Assembly: GCF_027172205.1 (NCBI RefSeq)
Contig: NC_070614.1
Location: forward strand, 50,284,001-50,348,000
Direction: 5' to 3'
Length of the DNA stretch: 64,000 bases
DNA from: Podarcis raffonei
Lineage: Eukaryota > Chordata > Lepidosauria > Squamata > Lacertidae
A model generated the notes under the pieces. The model saw only the letters and a program-made list of their open reading frames with translations, did not search any database and was not told the DNA's origin. Below, in pieces: positions 32,289-45,000 of this stretch. The translations under genes and the position numbers were made by a program. How positions within the stretch are numbered: the stretch's first letter is position 1; each line of letters opens with the position of its first letter.

Positions 32289-35200
32289 TCACTGAGGTCC
32301 AGTAACTTGAGATAGCAACCCAGGTGGAATCTGGGATGGGACTGGCTCCTCCGAGGGTCTGTCGTTTTCTTCCAGGAAGAATGTGGAGCAGGGGAAGCTG
32401 AGAAGCGAGTACGTTGCATCAATTTCCTGGAAATAAACAACAACAATAAACCGCCCATCTGATCGGGTTGCGCCAGCCACCCTGGAAATGCAAGGAAAGA
32501 GCTATAAGGGAGAAGGATGACAAGCCCATGGAGACAGAGTGTGCATAGTGGATTTGAACTTCTTGGATCATTCTTTGTCTAGCTCCTTCCCTTTGACCTT
32601 ACCGCCTTCGGTGATCCTGCTGGGAGTATGAGATTCCCGACGGCTTCACTCACAAGGGTCATAGGAACGTGCAAGCCCACTCACCACGACAAGGTGATGA
32701 TCCAGCGAGTGAGTGTCGAAGCAATGATTCTTCAACATCAACTTCGCTGGACTGGTCATGTTGTGCGGATGCCTGATTATCGTCTTCCAAAGCAACTACT
32801 CTATTCCGAAATTAAAAATGGAAAGCGTAATGCTGGTGGTCAACAGAAGAGGTTTAAAGATTGGCCACAAAAGAGGTTTAAAGACTGTCTCAAGGCAAAT
32901 CTTAAAAAATGTAGTATAAACACCGACAACTGGGAAACACTGGCCTGTGAGCGCTCCAGTTGGAGAACAGCCTTTACCAAAGATGTCATGGACTTTGAAG
33001 ACACTTGAACTCAGGACGCAAAGGAGTAATGTGCTAAGAGGAAGGCACGCTTGGCAAATCCACACAGTGATCAACTCCCATCCAGGAACCAATGTCCCCA
33101 CTGTGGAAGGACGTGTGGGTCCAGAACTGGCCTCCACAGTAACTTACTGACTCATTGTTAAAACTGTGTTTATGGAAGACAATCTTACTCGGCTATGGGT
33201 GATTGCCAGAGAAGAAGAAGTGGATTTGAAACTTACAGGGAATTCAAAATTGGCTCCAGAATCAGTGTCTTCATCTGCCTTCTTCTTTTCTAATGGATGC
33301 CTGGCTTTTGGCATGGGGCTTTTGGCTTTTGGCAGGATCCCCCAGTCTTCGCTTGCTGGCTGCATCCAGCCAGGCATGTTCCTTTCTTCGAGATCTAAGC
33401 ATTAAAACCAACGTGGTTAACACCTACTTCCTCCCATCTTTAACCCAACACAACTTCCTTTTACCTGCAAGTCCTTGGTTGGCCTGTAGGTAGAGCTCCT
33501 TTTCACAAAGTGAAGGTGATTTTTTTGAGCAGTTTTCTGCTTCACCCACACTTTTGAGGCACGTGTCTGAGTGCTTTCCCCCTTTTTTGCTCCTTTCCCA
33601 GGGAAAACCCTCTCTTCCGCTCTAAATCAGAGCAAACGTCAATCCAGAGAAAACCTGAATTGCTGTTTGCTCCAATTAAGCACTAAAGAGCAGTTTTCCC
33701 TGGTGTGTGTGGGAGCAGCAGGGCAATAGAAGGTGTGGATAAGCCCTCCTCAGCAGTAAACAACGCGTTTTCCTCTTTTTAAAAAATAAATGTTGTTAAG
33801 GTTTATAGAGGAAAATAAAAAACTTAATATCTTTTCCCTTTTTTAAACCAAATCAAAACTTTTATCTAGATACAGTGGTACCTCGGGTTACATACGCTTC
33901 AGGTTACAGACTCCGCTAACCCAGAAATAGTGCTTCAGGTTAAGAACTTTGCTTCAGGATGAGAACAGAAATCGTGCTCCGGCAGCGCGGCAGCAGCAGG
34001 AGGCCCCATTAGCTAAAGTGGTGCTTCAGGTTAAGAACAGTTTCAGGTTAAGAACGGACCTCCGGAACGAATTAAGTACTTATCCCGAGGTACCACTGTA
34101 CAATGGAAACAGAGAAAAGCGGGGGGAGGGGAAGAAATAAATAGAGAAAGAAAAAGAAATAACAAAAAGAATATTAAGAAGTCCCAGATGTTGCAACTGT
34201 TCCTCATTGGGGAGTTGCAATTCACCTGGTGCAAACTGGGCCACAGGTATAGTGGCAAGCTGCCACCTTTTCCTTCAATAGCTGCACGACAGGCAGAAAT
34301 TCAACAGGTGTGTTTCCTCCCAACATGGAGGAGTTGCGGGAAATGCTTCACCGCTTTAATGTCTGCCTGCCACATGGCTCTTAAAGACACAGGGGACCTG
34401 TCAGAAAAAAAGCATTGATCCTTCTCTGGAACCCTAATAAGGATGGAAAGTTTAATGTCTTACTTACTTGTAGAGACTCCGACGGGGTCTTTGCATCTGC
34501 AAGACAGAACAGAGGTTTTAGCAGGGGGTAGAAGCTGCAGGAAATCCCAAAGAGGTGGGAGCTACTGGGACTGCCCTGCTCCTCTGCCTTCAGGAGCAGG
34601 AGGAGGTTAAACAAACTGAAGGACGTTGTCCTCTTTCTATGCTTTTCCTGATGGAAACATGCAGGTGGGGACAGATATACCCCTGATTTAAGTCATTCAC
34701 AAACTGCCTTCTGTTGTATATTATTTACTACTAAACTCTTTAGTGACAAAATGTCGGATTACTGGAATGACGTCTGAGCACTGAACCACTTGTGGTATAT
34801 CACAAGTGGACTCTTTATTACTGCGTTTGCAATAGTTCAATATAAAATCTACTTTGGGAAGAGAAGAAATGAGCACTGAACCACTGATATATTGCAAGTG
34901 AACTCCTTATTTACGGTGTTTGCTGTTGTTTCAGATAACATCTATTTGGGAAAGAAACTACTTTTTGCCATTTTTAGGGACGTTTATTGTTAGTTTACCG
35001 ACAGTTGCCTTTTCGGTTTCAGGAGCGGCTTGGCATGCAAAGTTTAGGAAGGGAAACTTTGTCCTGGGTTACCCCACTGTGGAGGTATGTTATTGGAAAA
35101 CCTGCTTAATTTCTCTGTGCTGCACTGCTGCTCAAAGCACGGGAGCAGCGCTAGTGCAAAAGTGGTGACCTATTTGTTGTGGGACGTAATCCATTGGAGC

Positions 35201-36577
35201 AGTCAAGTATAACATTCCTTGTTTCCCTAGAGTGGACACAGACAGGGGGACGTTACTCCAGCCAGGAAGACTTCCTGTCACACCTGGTCTGGAGCATCCT
35301 TCCTTTGCGTGTAACCAGGTAGATGGGCGTGGCCCTGGGAGACCCTGTAAAAGGGCCAGACACATAGCCATCCTCCTCTTTTGATGCCATTTCTTCTCTT
35401 GGACTGCACTGCTGGCTCTCTGGCACACTGTAACTGTAACATCTGTAACTGCAAGCTAAAGCCTGCCTTCAGGGATCATACTGTGAACTGAATGTGAGTA
35501 AACTTTTCATTACTTGTAAGAAGGCTATTGTGTCTTCATTCTTTTAGGAGGGAATCAAAGGGGTTTTACCAGGAACATACTCCAATCTGGGCATGCCAGA
35601 TTGGATTGCTTAACCAAAGAGATTCAAACGAGAACAGCGTGGAATGAAAAGGGGGACTGCGCCGAAAACAATTGACGAATGACAACAGGAAGAATAAAAT
35701 TTCTCTTGCATGTTAACATACATATGGATTTGTTAAATACAATTGGAAGTTTCATACCAGTGAGTGAGATGATAAGATAACAGATTAAGATCGGAATTAT
35801 GATATTGGGAACAAACAAGAGAGGGGGAAAGCGGGAACAAGAAATAAAAATTTTCTCCTGGCCAGCCAGAACATGGGAAGTCTCTCTAAATTATTTAATT
35901 CAGAATGTATAATTGACTTTATTATTTGTATTATGATGTGGCAAGATTTGATACATTATTAATTGGAATGTTATTAATGAAAAAATAAAATTATTTTTTT
36001 AAAAAAAGAGAGATTCAAACGAATCTGCAACTAGCTTCTTGCTGTGTAAAAGGGGAATGAGCTCTGCTATATATATATATATATGACTCACTAGCATTAG
36101 TTAGGAAGGATAATATTTAATCAGTAGATCCTCTCTGACTCCCCACAACATTCCCACATTTGTAACAAGAACAAAGGAATTTGCTGGATTGAGCCAAAGA
36201 CTCATCCTGTCTGGCATCCTGTTTTCACAGTGGCCAAGAGCCATGCTCTCCCCACTGCCTCTGACACAGCCGTTGCGTCTGAAGCCATTGGTAGCATGTT
36301 CCCCATATTTTTCTCTGAACATCTTTCAAAGCCTTCTGTGCTGGTGACATTACTGTATCTTGTGGCAACAAGTTTGATTATATAGCTATGTGGATTGGAA
36401 TGAAGCACATTTAGGAGAACGTGCCTGTATCTCTTTTAAGCAGAGGTCTACTATTGCATTTTGAAGTCCATCACGACATCTGGCACAACTGCACCCACAG
36501 AGGAGTCCAGAAATGTTGGCAACTTTCTTACCCCATTAGTGTATGTATGTATGTATGTATGTATGTATGTATGTATG

Positions 36578-36613
<36 letters not shown>

Positions 36614-39600
36614 ACAGAACAACAACACACAGATTTTAAAAAGGATTACTATTCAGTTCTGTGTATAGTTTCAGCTTATAAAACACACTGAGCTGAAATG
36701 CAGCCTTTGAATTGAAACTACCTTGCAAAGAAGTGTTACTATATTCAAACTCCTGGCTTTGAATGACAAACGCCATCAAAAAAAAAAAAAGGAAAGAATC
36801 ATTCTCTTTAATCAAATATTCTGGCGCTCCAGCAAATGATTTAATTGTTCCTGCTGGGGGGGGGGGAGGCTTGAAACTGTGCCCTCCCTCCACTGATGTT
36901 GAGCTTTGCTGAATGTTTTGGGATTAGAGATACGAAGGCCTGGAAAAAGCAAAACAAATAACACCCCCCCTCTATTTGTTTCCCAAACATTAAAATCCAA
37001 AAAACAAACATGGGAAAAAGCTGGGTGTCCCGCAATTTTTCCAGTCCCCCCACCAGGTCTACCCAAGTCTAGTTGAGATTTTGGTCTCCCCCCTGCAAGA
37101 TGATGAAAGATAAGAGAGGCACGCTAGAGGGGAATGCTCTGCTCCTTCCTACCGTCTTTTCAGGGACTGCCGAATGTCCAGTGTTTTCCAGTAGCTGCTG
37201 GAAAGGAATGGGGAGAGGAACTAAACACACAAAAAGCAGCTGAAAATGAAGAGGATGCTGGGGGCAGGGAGGACTAATATGGTAATATACTGTCTTATCT
37301 CAAAGCTAATCCATTTGGGGACAGACCATGGCTTCGTGACAGAGCATGTGCCTTGCACAGCAAAGGTCCTGGGTTCTAGTCCCGGCATCTCCAGGTAAAA
37401 AAGATCTAGGACACAGGACTGGAGAAGAGAGAAAGGCCCCTGCTGTCAGTCAAAACAGGTAACGGTAGAACAGGTGGCTTTCTTTACTGGGATTTTGCTT
37501 GGAATTTGAACACGTGAAGCTTGATAAGCAACAAGAATTTCTGTCCTGTTAAAAGCCCACCAGGAAAGAAAAGCGTCAGCTCTCCTGGGATGGCCAGGTG
37601 AGACACTGGACAAGGCTTTCGTAGTTGTGGAGAAGAGGGCAGACTAAAGGAATGGCTTCTCTACCTAGCACATCGCCTGACTTGCGGGTCTCCCTGTCAC
37701 AGGATGTGGGGCTGCTGCTTATACAGGAGAGGTTTTTCAGCGACTGTTAAGGATCATGGCAGCAAATGGTAACCTCCAAGGTCAGAGGCAGTATGGATAG
37801 CTCAGCTGGTTAGAGCGTGGTGCTGATGATGCCAAGGTTGCAGGTTCGATCCCATTATGGGGCAGCTGCATCTTCCTGCATTGCAGGGGGTTGGACTACA
37901 TCAGGCACCCCCAAACTCGGCCCTCCAAATGTTTTGGGACTACAATTCCCATCATCCCTAACCACTGGTTCTGTTAGCTAGGGATGATGGGAGTTGTAGT
38001 CCCAAAAAACATCAGGAGGGCCGAGTTTGGGGATGCCTGAACTAGATGATCCTCAGGGTCCCTTCCAACTCTAGAATTCTTTGATTCTATCTCTGAAAAC
38101 AAGGCGAGCAGGAATGGTCGCCTGGTGGGCTTCCCAGAGGCATCTGGCTGGCTACAGTTGGAAAATGGAGGCTGGGCCAAAGGAATCCCCTTTGCCTTGT
38201 GCTAAAAAGCTCTTTTTATCGTCTTGCAAAAAGGTGGCTTTTTTTTAGCAGCCACACCCTTGCAGCCTCTTGTCACTCCTGACTGCATGTCCCTGCTTCT
38301 GCTTTTAAGCACACAGCAGCCCCGACTCCTCCGATGATCAGGCCACACAAACCGCAGCATCATGTCTAACAGCTTGGAGGAAGCTGCTTCTGACAGCTGC
38401 CCCAAGTTTTCGTACTTACTCACCTTGCTGTGATCACTCTCTTATCTGAGAAAAGAAAAAGAAAGTTTGTGAATGCGTGTGACTCTTAAGCGAAGAAGGA
38501 GACACAAAGACAGGGCACTAGAGTTCCCACATTTAGAGCACGTGAGGCGCAATATCCTCTAGAATGCTGCACTTTACATTGCTTGGCTGGGGAACAGTGC
38601 TGCAACACTCAGAGAAGTGGGTGAAATTTCAAGGATGTAAGGCAGCTATGCTCACCACTATACCACCAACGTATTATTTTGGAACACGATATATGAAGAA
38701 TTGAAGAAAATGTTAAAATATACATTTCCTAAAAAAACCAGGATTATTTTTATTAGGCATTTTTACATCCCCAAACATCCCAAAAGCTAATAAAAGGGTT
38801 TTCTTTATGCTACTATGGCTGCCAGGATTCTTATAGCATAGTATTGGAAAAGTAATGTAATACCGACAAAAGAAGAATGGCACCTAAAGCTATGTGTATC
38901 TTGAATTAGCGAAATTAACAGAATTCATAAGAAACTATTTGGGAGATAGGATAAAAAAAAGAATGGGATTTTTTTTTTAAAATTACATGATGCAGCACAG
39001 TTCCAGTGATGACACTTGGCTGAGAATAGACTAAATTCCACAGAGATAAGAGAATAGTTCTCCACTGAGTAAAAATGGATGCAGAAATTTTAAGATATGA
39101 GAAATTAGAAAAGGCATAGTGGTAGAAGGAAGTCATCAAATAAATCAAGGAATAAAACCAGAGATCAGGTATAGATAAGAAAGTAAGAGTGGCAAGGAGA
39201 AATCGATAAGCTGAAGATAAAAGGATTTCTTACTGGAAATATATGTTTATAATAATGTCGATGATGGTTTGCATTTCTTGTACGTTTTTCAGAAGATTTT
39301 TCGTTTAATTTTTTCTTCATTTTTCTTTTCTTCTTTTTCTTTTTTCTCCTTTTCTAGCCTCTTAGTGTGAAGATTTTTTCTTTTACAACAGAACAATTTA
39401 GTTCATTATGTGTAATTCTTAATGGGTAAATGAAGGGGGGGATTAAAGGATGGTTGTTGTTTAGGGCTCTGAAGGCCAAGAGGCCACCATTTTGAATCGG
39501 AAACAATCTGAGAGTCTGCAAAGGTCTTACAAAGGCTGACAGGATGTGCTCTTTATAAGTTGCTGTCTTTTAAAACCACAGAAGGTTTGGACAGTCTTCA

Positions 39601-41894
39601 ATGGCAGCCCCATGAAGAGGGCATTGCAAACATTTTCAGATCTCTGTCCTGGACAAATAGATGGGGCTGCTCCCTTTTATAACCCTGCTTCTGTGCTTCT
39701 AACTGCAACCTGACACACTGAAACGGAACAGGCGAGGTTTCTTGTTATGTACTGAGTTGAATAGGATCCAAACTGCAGCAGTCTGATTGGTCCTAGAACA
39801 ATAGGATCCAAAAGGCAGCAGTCTGATTGGTCCTAGAACAATGCAGCAGTATGATTGGTTGGCAGGAACTACCCAATCATGCTCCAGATAGAAGTGAATC
39901 CACAACCTGATTGGCTTACAGTAGAATTCCGGAATTAGCCAATCATGTGCAGCCCATTGTGTAAATAATGTATATAAAGCAGATACTTTGAGGGGACTTT
40001 CATTCATTCCTCCTCACCACTATGAGCTGAATAAAGAGCATGAAATCACTTCGCGACTCTGAGTATATTTCATTTCTCCTGATAAAAAATACTGATGGAA
40101 ATAGCTTCTCCTGCAAATGCAGGTTTTGGTGTGTCTGGCTGTTGTTGAAGAGATGAGGACAAACATGAAGAAGGCAGAAGCAAAGAACAAATAAGAGGAG
40201 CTCCAACAGGAAGTGAAATAACTTGGTTTAACTGTATACAACTGGAGCGACGCACAAAGAAGGGGTTAAGGGAAAACAAGAACTGCAAAGAATATACAAA
40301 ATTTGAAAAAAAAGATTATAAAAAGGGGAGATAAAGAAGAAAATACAGTTATAAAAGAGGAAGCCAGGGAAATTAAAAAATATATTAGTAGAAATGGAGG
40401 ATCAAGAAATTAAAAGAGGTGTGGGAAAAAGAGACAACAGGGCAGATAAACAGTCACAGCTGGGGGGAAATATGGGAGAAACATTGAAAATGTTGTCTAT
40501 AAGAATAAAAGAAAATTATTATAAATTAGTTTGGAGATGATATTTAACACCAGTCAGATTAAATCAAATAAACAAGGAATATTCGGTGCTATGTTGGAGG
40601 GGATGCCAGGAAACCGGGAATTATGTTCACATGTGGTGGGGGTGTAAATATGTACAATTTTTCTGGCAAAGCGTGTTTAAGGAGATAACAGAAATCACTG
40701 GGTTAAAGCTGATCGAAAGTCCAGAGGTAGCATTATTATCAATTTACGGTGGGGTGGAACTTTCGCAGGCTAGGAAGAACTTGCTCACAAATTTATTGAC
40801 AGCTACACGAATTATTATAGCTAGGAAATGCAAGGGGAAAGCAGAATATAAAATGGAAGAATGGGATAAAGAGGTGTGGGATATAGTTATGAATGATAAA
40901 TTAACATGTGTCATTAAGGTAAGACGGGGAATACGCAGGAGAAATTATTTTGAGGAGATATGGAGGGCGTTTGTAGAATTTGTACTGTTAAAACGGAAAG
41001 GGGTCAAACCATCGCAAGAGGCATTGGAATTTTGGCAGGTTGGATAGTTGCAACAGAATGATCTTGGTGATGGGGTGCACATTTTCATTCTTATTTATTT
41101 ATGATTATTATTTTGTCAAAATAAAAAAAAATGAAGAAGGCATGTTCTGCATAAGCAGTTAGTGATAATTCTGGCTGTGACGATTCCACCAGGGGTTATT
41201 TCCACCCACATCTGCATTCTTCCTGGGATGTCCGCCTCCCCAGGCTCAGCTTCCCCTGCCTTGCCAAATACCTTTGTGCTTTCTCCTATAAATGCAGACA
41301 ACAAACACCAGGAGGAAGAAACATCCACCGGTGCTACATCCAATGGCCAGTGGGAGAAGAAAAGGATATGAACCTGCAAGAGAATTGTTGTTGATCAGAA
41401 CGGGTTATCGATCAGAGAACTAGTCATTTGTTACAAAACAAAGACTTGGCTAGTATCTATGAACTTTGCTGCTCCACATATTCCCCTCTTTGGCCATTCT
41501 ATCTTCCACCCTTCCTCTTCCCTCCCTGGTCTCTGAAGGTCCATTGATTGTCCCTTTCTAAATATTATTCTTTCCAACCATCCATATTCTCTATTTATAG
41601 GCTGTATCCATATTCTGTAGTTATAGGCTGCCTTTCAGGTCGACCCTCTCAAACGGAAGCATGGCAACATCATAAAATTCCTATTTTATCACCTAAAACA
41701 TAGCCACGCATGATAAAATAACAGTACAGTACAGTACCATCAGCTAAAAAACAATACCACCAGACAAAAATAATAACGGTACAAAAGCAAACAAATCAGG
41801 CAGAAATAGCACTGTTTCCATTTATTTTCGTAGGGTGAAAATAATATTCTGCACTGAGCTGAATCAGGTGGGTTATTTACAGTGCAACCCTTAT

Positions 41895-41936
<42 letters not shown>

Positions 41937-42045
41937 GGATATTTTGCTCCCTTCTGTTGCAACTGCAGAACTCAGGGTGGCTTATAACCTATAAAATCAC
42001 AATTTTATACAAATATAAAACAATGAAAGAAAGAAAGAAAGAAAA

Positions 42046-42097
<52 letters not shown>

Positions 42098-45000
42098 GTC
42101 CCTTTTTTAAAAATAACAGCCTCATGAGAGGGCTGTACCTTTTTCTGAATTGTCCTTCTTTTGGTCTGTGGTGGATTTGGGATCACAGCAGGTGGATGAT
42201 TTCCTGCTCTCCTGAGCATTGGTGCTGCTGGTTGAGGTGCTATAATGCAGACTCAACTGCGAAGAGCTGGACCAGGAGGTGCTTGATGCAAGGAGCTTTG
42301 TGTGTGTTGAGGGTGTTCTGGCCATGTAGCGAGAAGAGCTGGTTGATGAAGTTGCCAGTGTTGACGTTCTAGGTGGCCTGGTGGGGGCGGCAAAACTCAG
42401 AGCAGCCTGGTCAGGGGTGGAAAAGGTAGGCATTGTGGAAAGTGGTTCATCTGCAGAGAGAATCAAAGAGAATCCCAAGGTCAGAAGGGATCCCTATGTG
42501 ACGACATCCCTTGTATGCTCCTCGGGGCAGGCACCTTGCCTTTGTTTCTCGATGGAAGGGGCAATGTGTTTCAAAGGCAGACAAGAAGAAAAGAGGAGTT
42601 TGGAAGGACTATGAAATTATGGGTGATCTTCAAATTCTGTACATATTCTACTAACAAAATTATTCCCCTTATTCCTCGCCCGCCCAACGTCCCCCAAACT
42701 CAGTCCACCTTCCCATTTCCCCCTCCAAGAGACCCATATTGCAAAGAAAGGCCTCCTCACCCAATACCAAAATCCTGATGGAGTTGCTCTCTCTGGATGG
42801 GAACTCTCGCCCTGATACCACAATGTGGTACTTGCAGGAGTAATCGCCACCATCTTGAGGAAGAAGCAGTTGTATGTGTGTGAAGGTGTTCAGAGAGGAG
42901 GGGACATTGATGAGTTGCAGTTGCCTCTTGTCCTTGAAAAACTGGATCTTTGATACATCACGGCTTTCATAAGCTGAACATCTAAGTTTTATGGACTCCT
43001 CTCTTCTGTAGCTATCCTTTTCTGGCGAAACAGTTAAGAATGGGGGACGAGGGTGTTCTGAGAAGGAAGTAGAAGGAGTACAGAGAAAGGAATAACAATC
43101 TTTGTTAAACACCTCTGTTTCAGGAATTTGGAGCACAACTATCCTACAGTTTAATTATTTTAACAAAACAGAGGTACCTCTGGTTAAGAACTTAATTTGT
43201 TCTGGAGGTCCATTCTTAACCTGAAACTGTTCTTAACCTGAGGTACCACTTTAGCCTCCTGCTGCTGCCATGCCGCCTCTGCTGCACGATTTGTGTTTCC
43301 ATCCTGAGGTAAAGTTCTTAACCCGAGGTACTACTTCTGGGTTAGGGGAGTCTGTAACCTGAAGTGTCTGTAACCCAAGGTACCACTGTAGCCCCTCCAA
43401 TAAACCTTGGGATCTGTGGCTCTGGGTGGGGTCTTGGAATCTCTAACAGAGAATTCCTGTCAAGCGTCAGGGAATCAGCTTCCTCCCCCTGTGGCAGAAG
43501 ATAAGCAGGACAAAGGGAAAGGAGTCTTCTTACCAGTTATAAGCTTTAATGATCACAGAGAGAGAACAAACAACACATCTCTCCTGGAAATGGCGGCGCT
43601 CCCAAATAAGGATCACACCCCCTTCCGTCACTCCTATGTCTTGTAATCTGAGCTTGTACCCTCTGTGCTTTCTGTTCTGACACTTTCTGAGCTCATCTTG
43701 ACCTTGGGCTGAGCAAAGGAATGCTGTCCAGAGACTGTGAATCTGTTAACCCTCTCTCTCCCAGTGTTTGTTCTCCTAGCTGTTCCCCATCCAGTACTTC
43801 CCAGCTCCTGCCTTCTGAACTATGTCCCTCTGCAAACCATGGTTCCACATTTATGTCTTCCGAGTTCAGTTTGCACGTCAGGATGCGCAGAGGAAAAACC
43901 TCTTCCTTGTCTGAGTAACTACAGCTGCCCATTCCACACTAATGAGATGAGAGCGTCCAAGTTCAATACAGTTTGAGACTTTAAGGCACTTCTTCTTATA
44001 CAGTGGTACCTTGGTTCTTGAACTTAATCCTTTCTGGAAGTCCATTCAATTCCTGAAATCATTCGAAAAGCAAGACGTGGCTTCCGATTGGCTGCAGGAG
44101 CTTCCTGCACTCCAGTGGAAGCCACATCAGACGTTCGGCTTTCGAAAAACGTTTGAAAACCTGAAGATTTATTCCCGAGTTTTCGGCATTCGGGAGCCGA
44201 TTTGTTTGGGAGCCAAGCTGTTCGACAACCAGGGTACCACTGTAAATCATAAACACTTGATTATCACCTTGTAAAATAACCAGGCTGACATTTCACATGT
44301 TCCCCACTCCCTTCCAGTCACTGAGACCTTTTGGATCTCCTCCATCAGCATGCAGAAGAAACTCTCTCACCTGTCATGACTACAGAGACGGGAGAGCTCA
44401 TTGGGGACTGGATCATCTGTCCTGAATTCTGCACCCAGTATAGGCATCTGTATACTCCAGCAGTATTTTTATTCACAGGGAATGCTGCATAGGGGCCGCT
44501 TCCTTGATCTGGCAACTCTTTGTAGATCTGATCATGTTGTTCCTTGTAGAAGTTGAATCCTGCCATGTCCATTTCCTCAGGAGCTGAACAGGTCAAGGTA
44601 ACCCATTCTCCTGGACTGTAAACAGGTTCCTGTGGTTGCTGAAAAAGTTCAGCAGGTGGGAAGGATGCTGGGTTCCACAGGAAGCAGAGGGAGAGAAGCA
44701 TCCAAAGATTTAGGGAACAACGTAAAAGGGAAAGGTTTTCTGTTTTCTCACAATTTCCTTTCTAAGACTGACACATACTGTGTGTTTCCTTCCATTTCAT
44801 TAAAGGATTTCTACCCCGCTTTTCATTTGCAGAAAGTAACCTACATAATAACAAATAATTGGAGAGAACAAATCTGTGAAAAATAATCATCAATAAAATA
44901 ATCACAATGGCTAGTATAATATTAAGGTCAGCAAAGGCCAAAGGGGTAGGTATTCAATTCACCCCATAGTTTCTGCCCACCTGATCTCAGCAGGGAGAGT

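Noticed and set aside
32628-33008. 126-codon frame as a zinc-finger gene
   Set aside because: The C2H2-like end belongs to a LINE ORF; a second copy lies at 52.2 kb.
36541-36610. CRISPR-like or coding repeat
   Set aside because: Simple TATG and CT microsatellites in a vertebrate intron.
37793-37860. tRNA gene
   Set aside because: Box A and B strings are present, but the sequence runs straight into a CR1-like SINE tail and recurs at 59213 and 28870.
40586-41047. 153-codon open frame as a host gene
   Set aside because: The CWxC and HMWW blocks and the A-rich tail identify an L1 ORF2 end, and related pieces recur at 51.3 and 54.8 kb.
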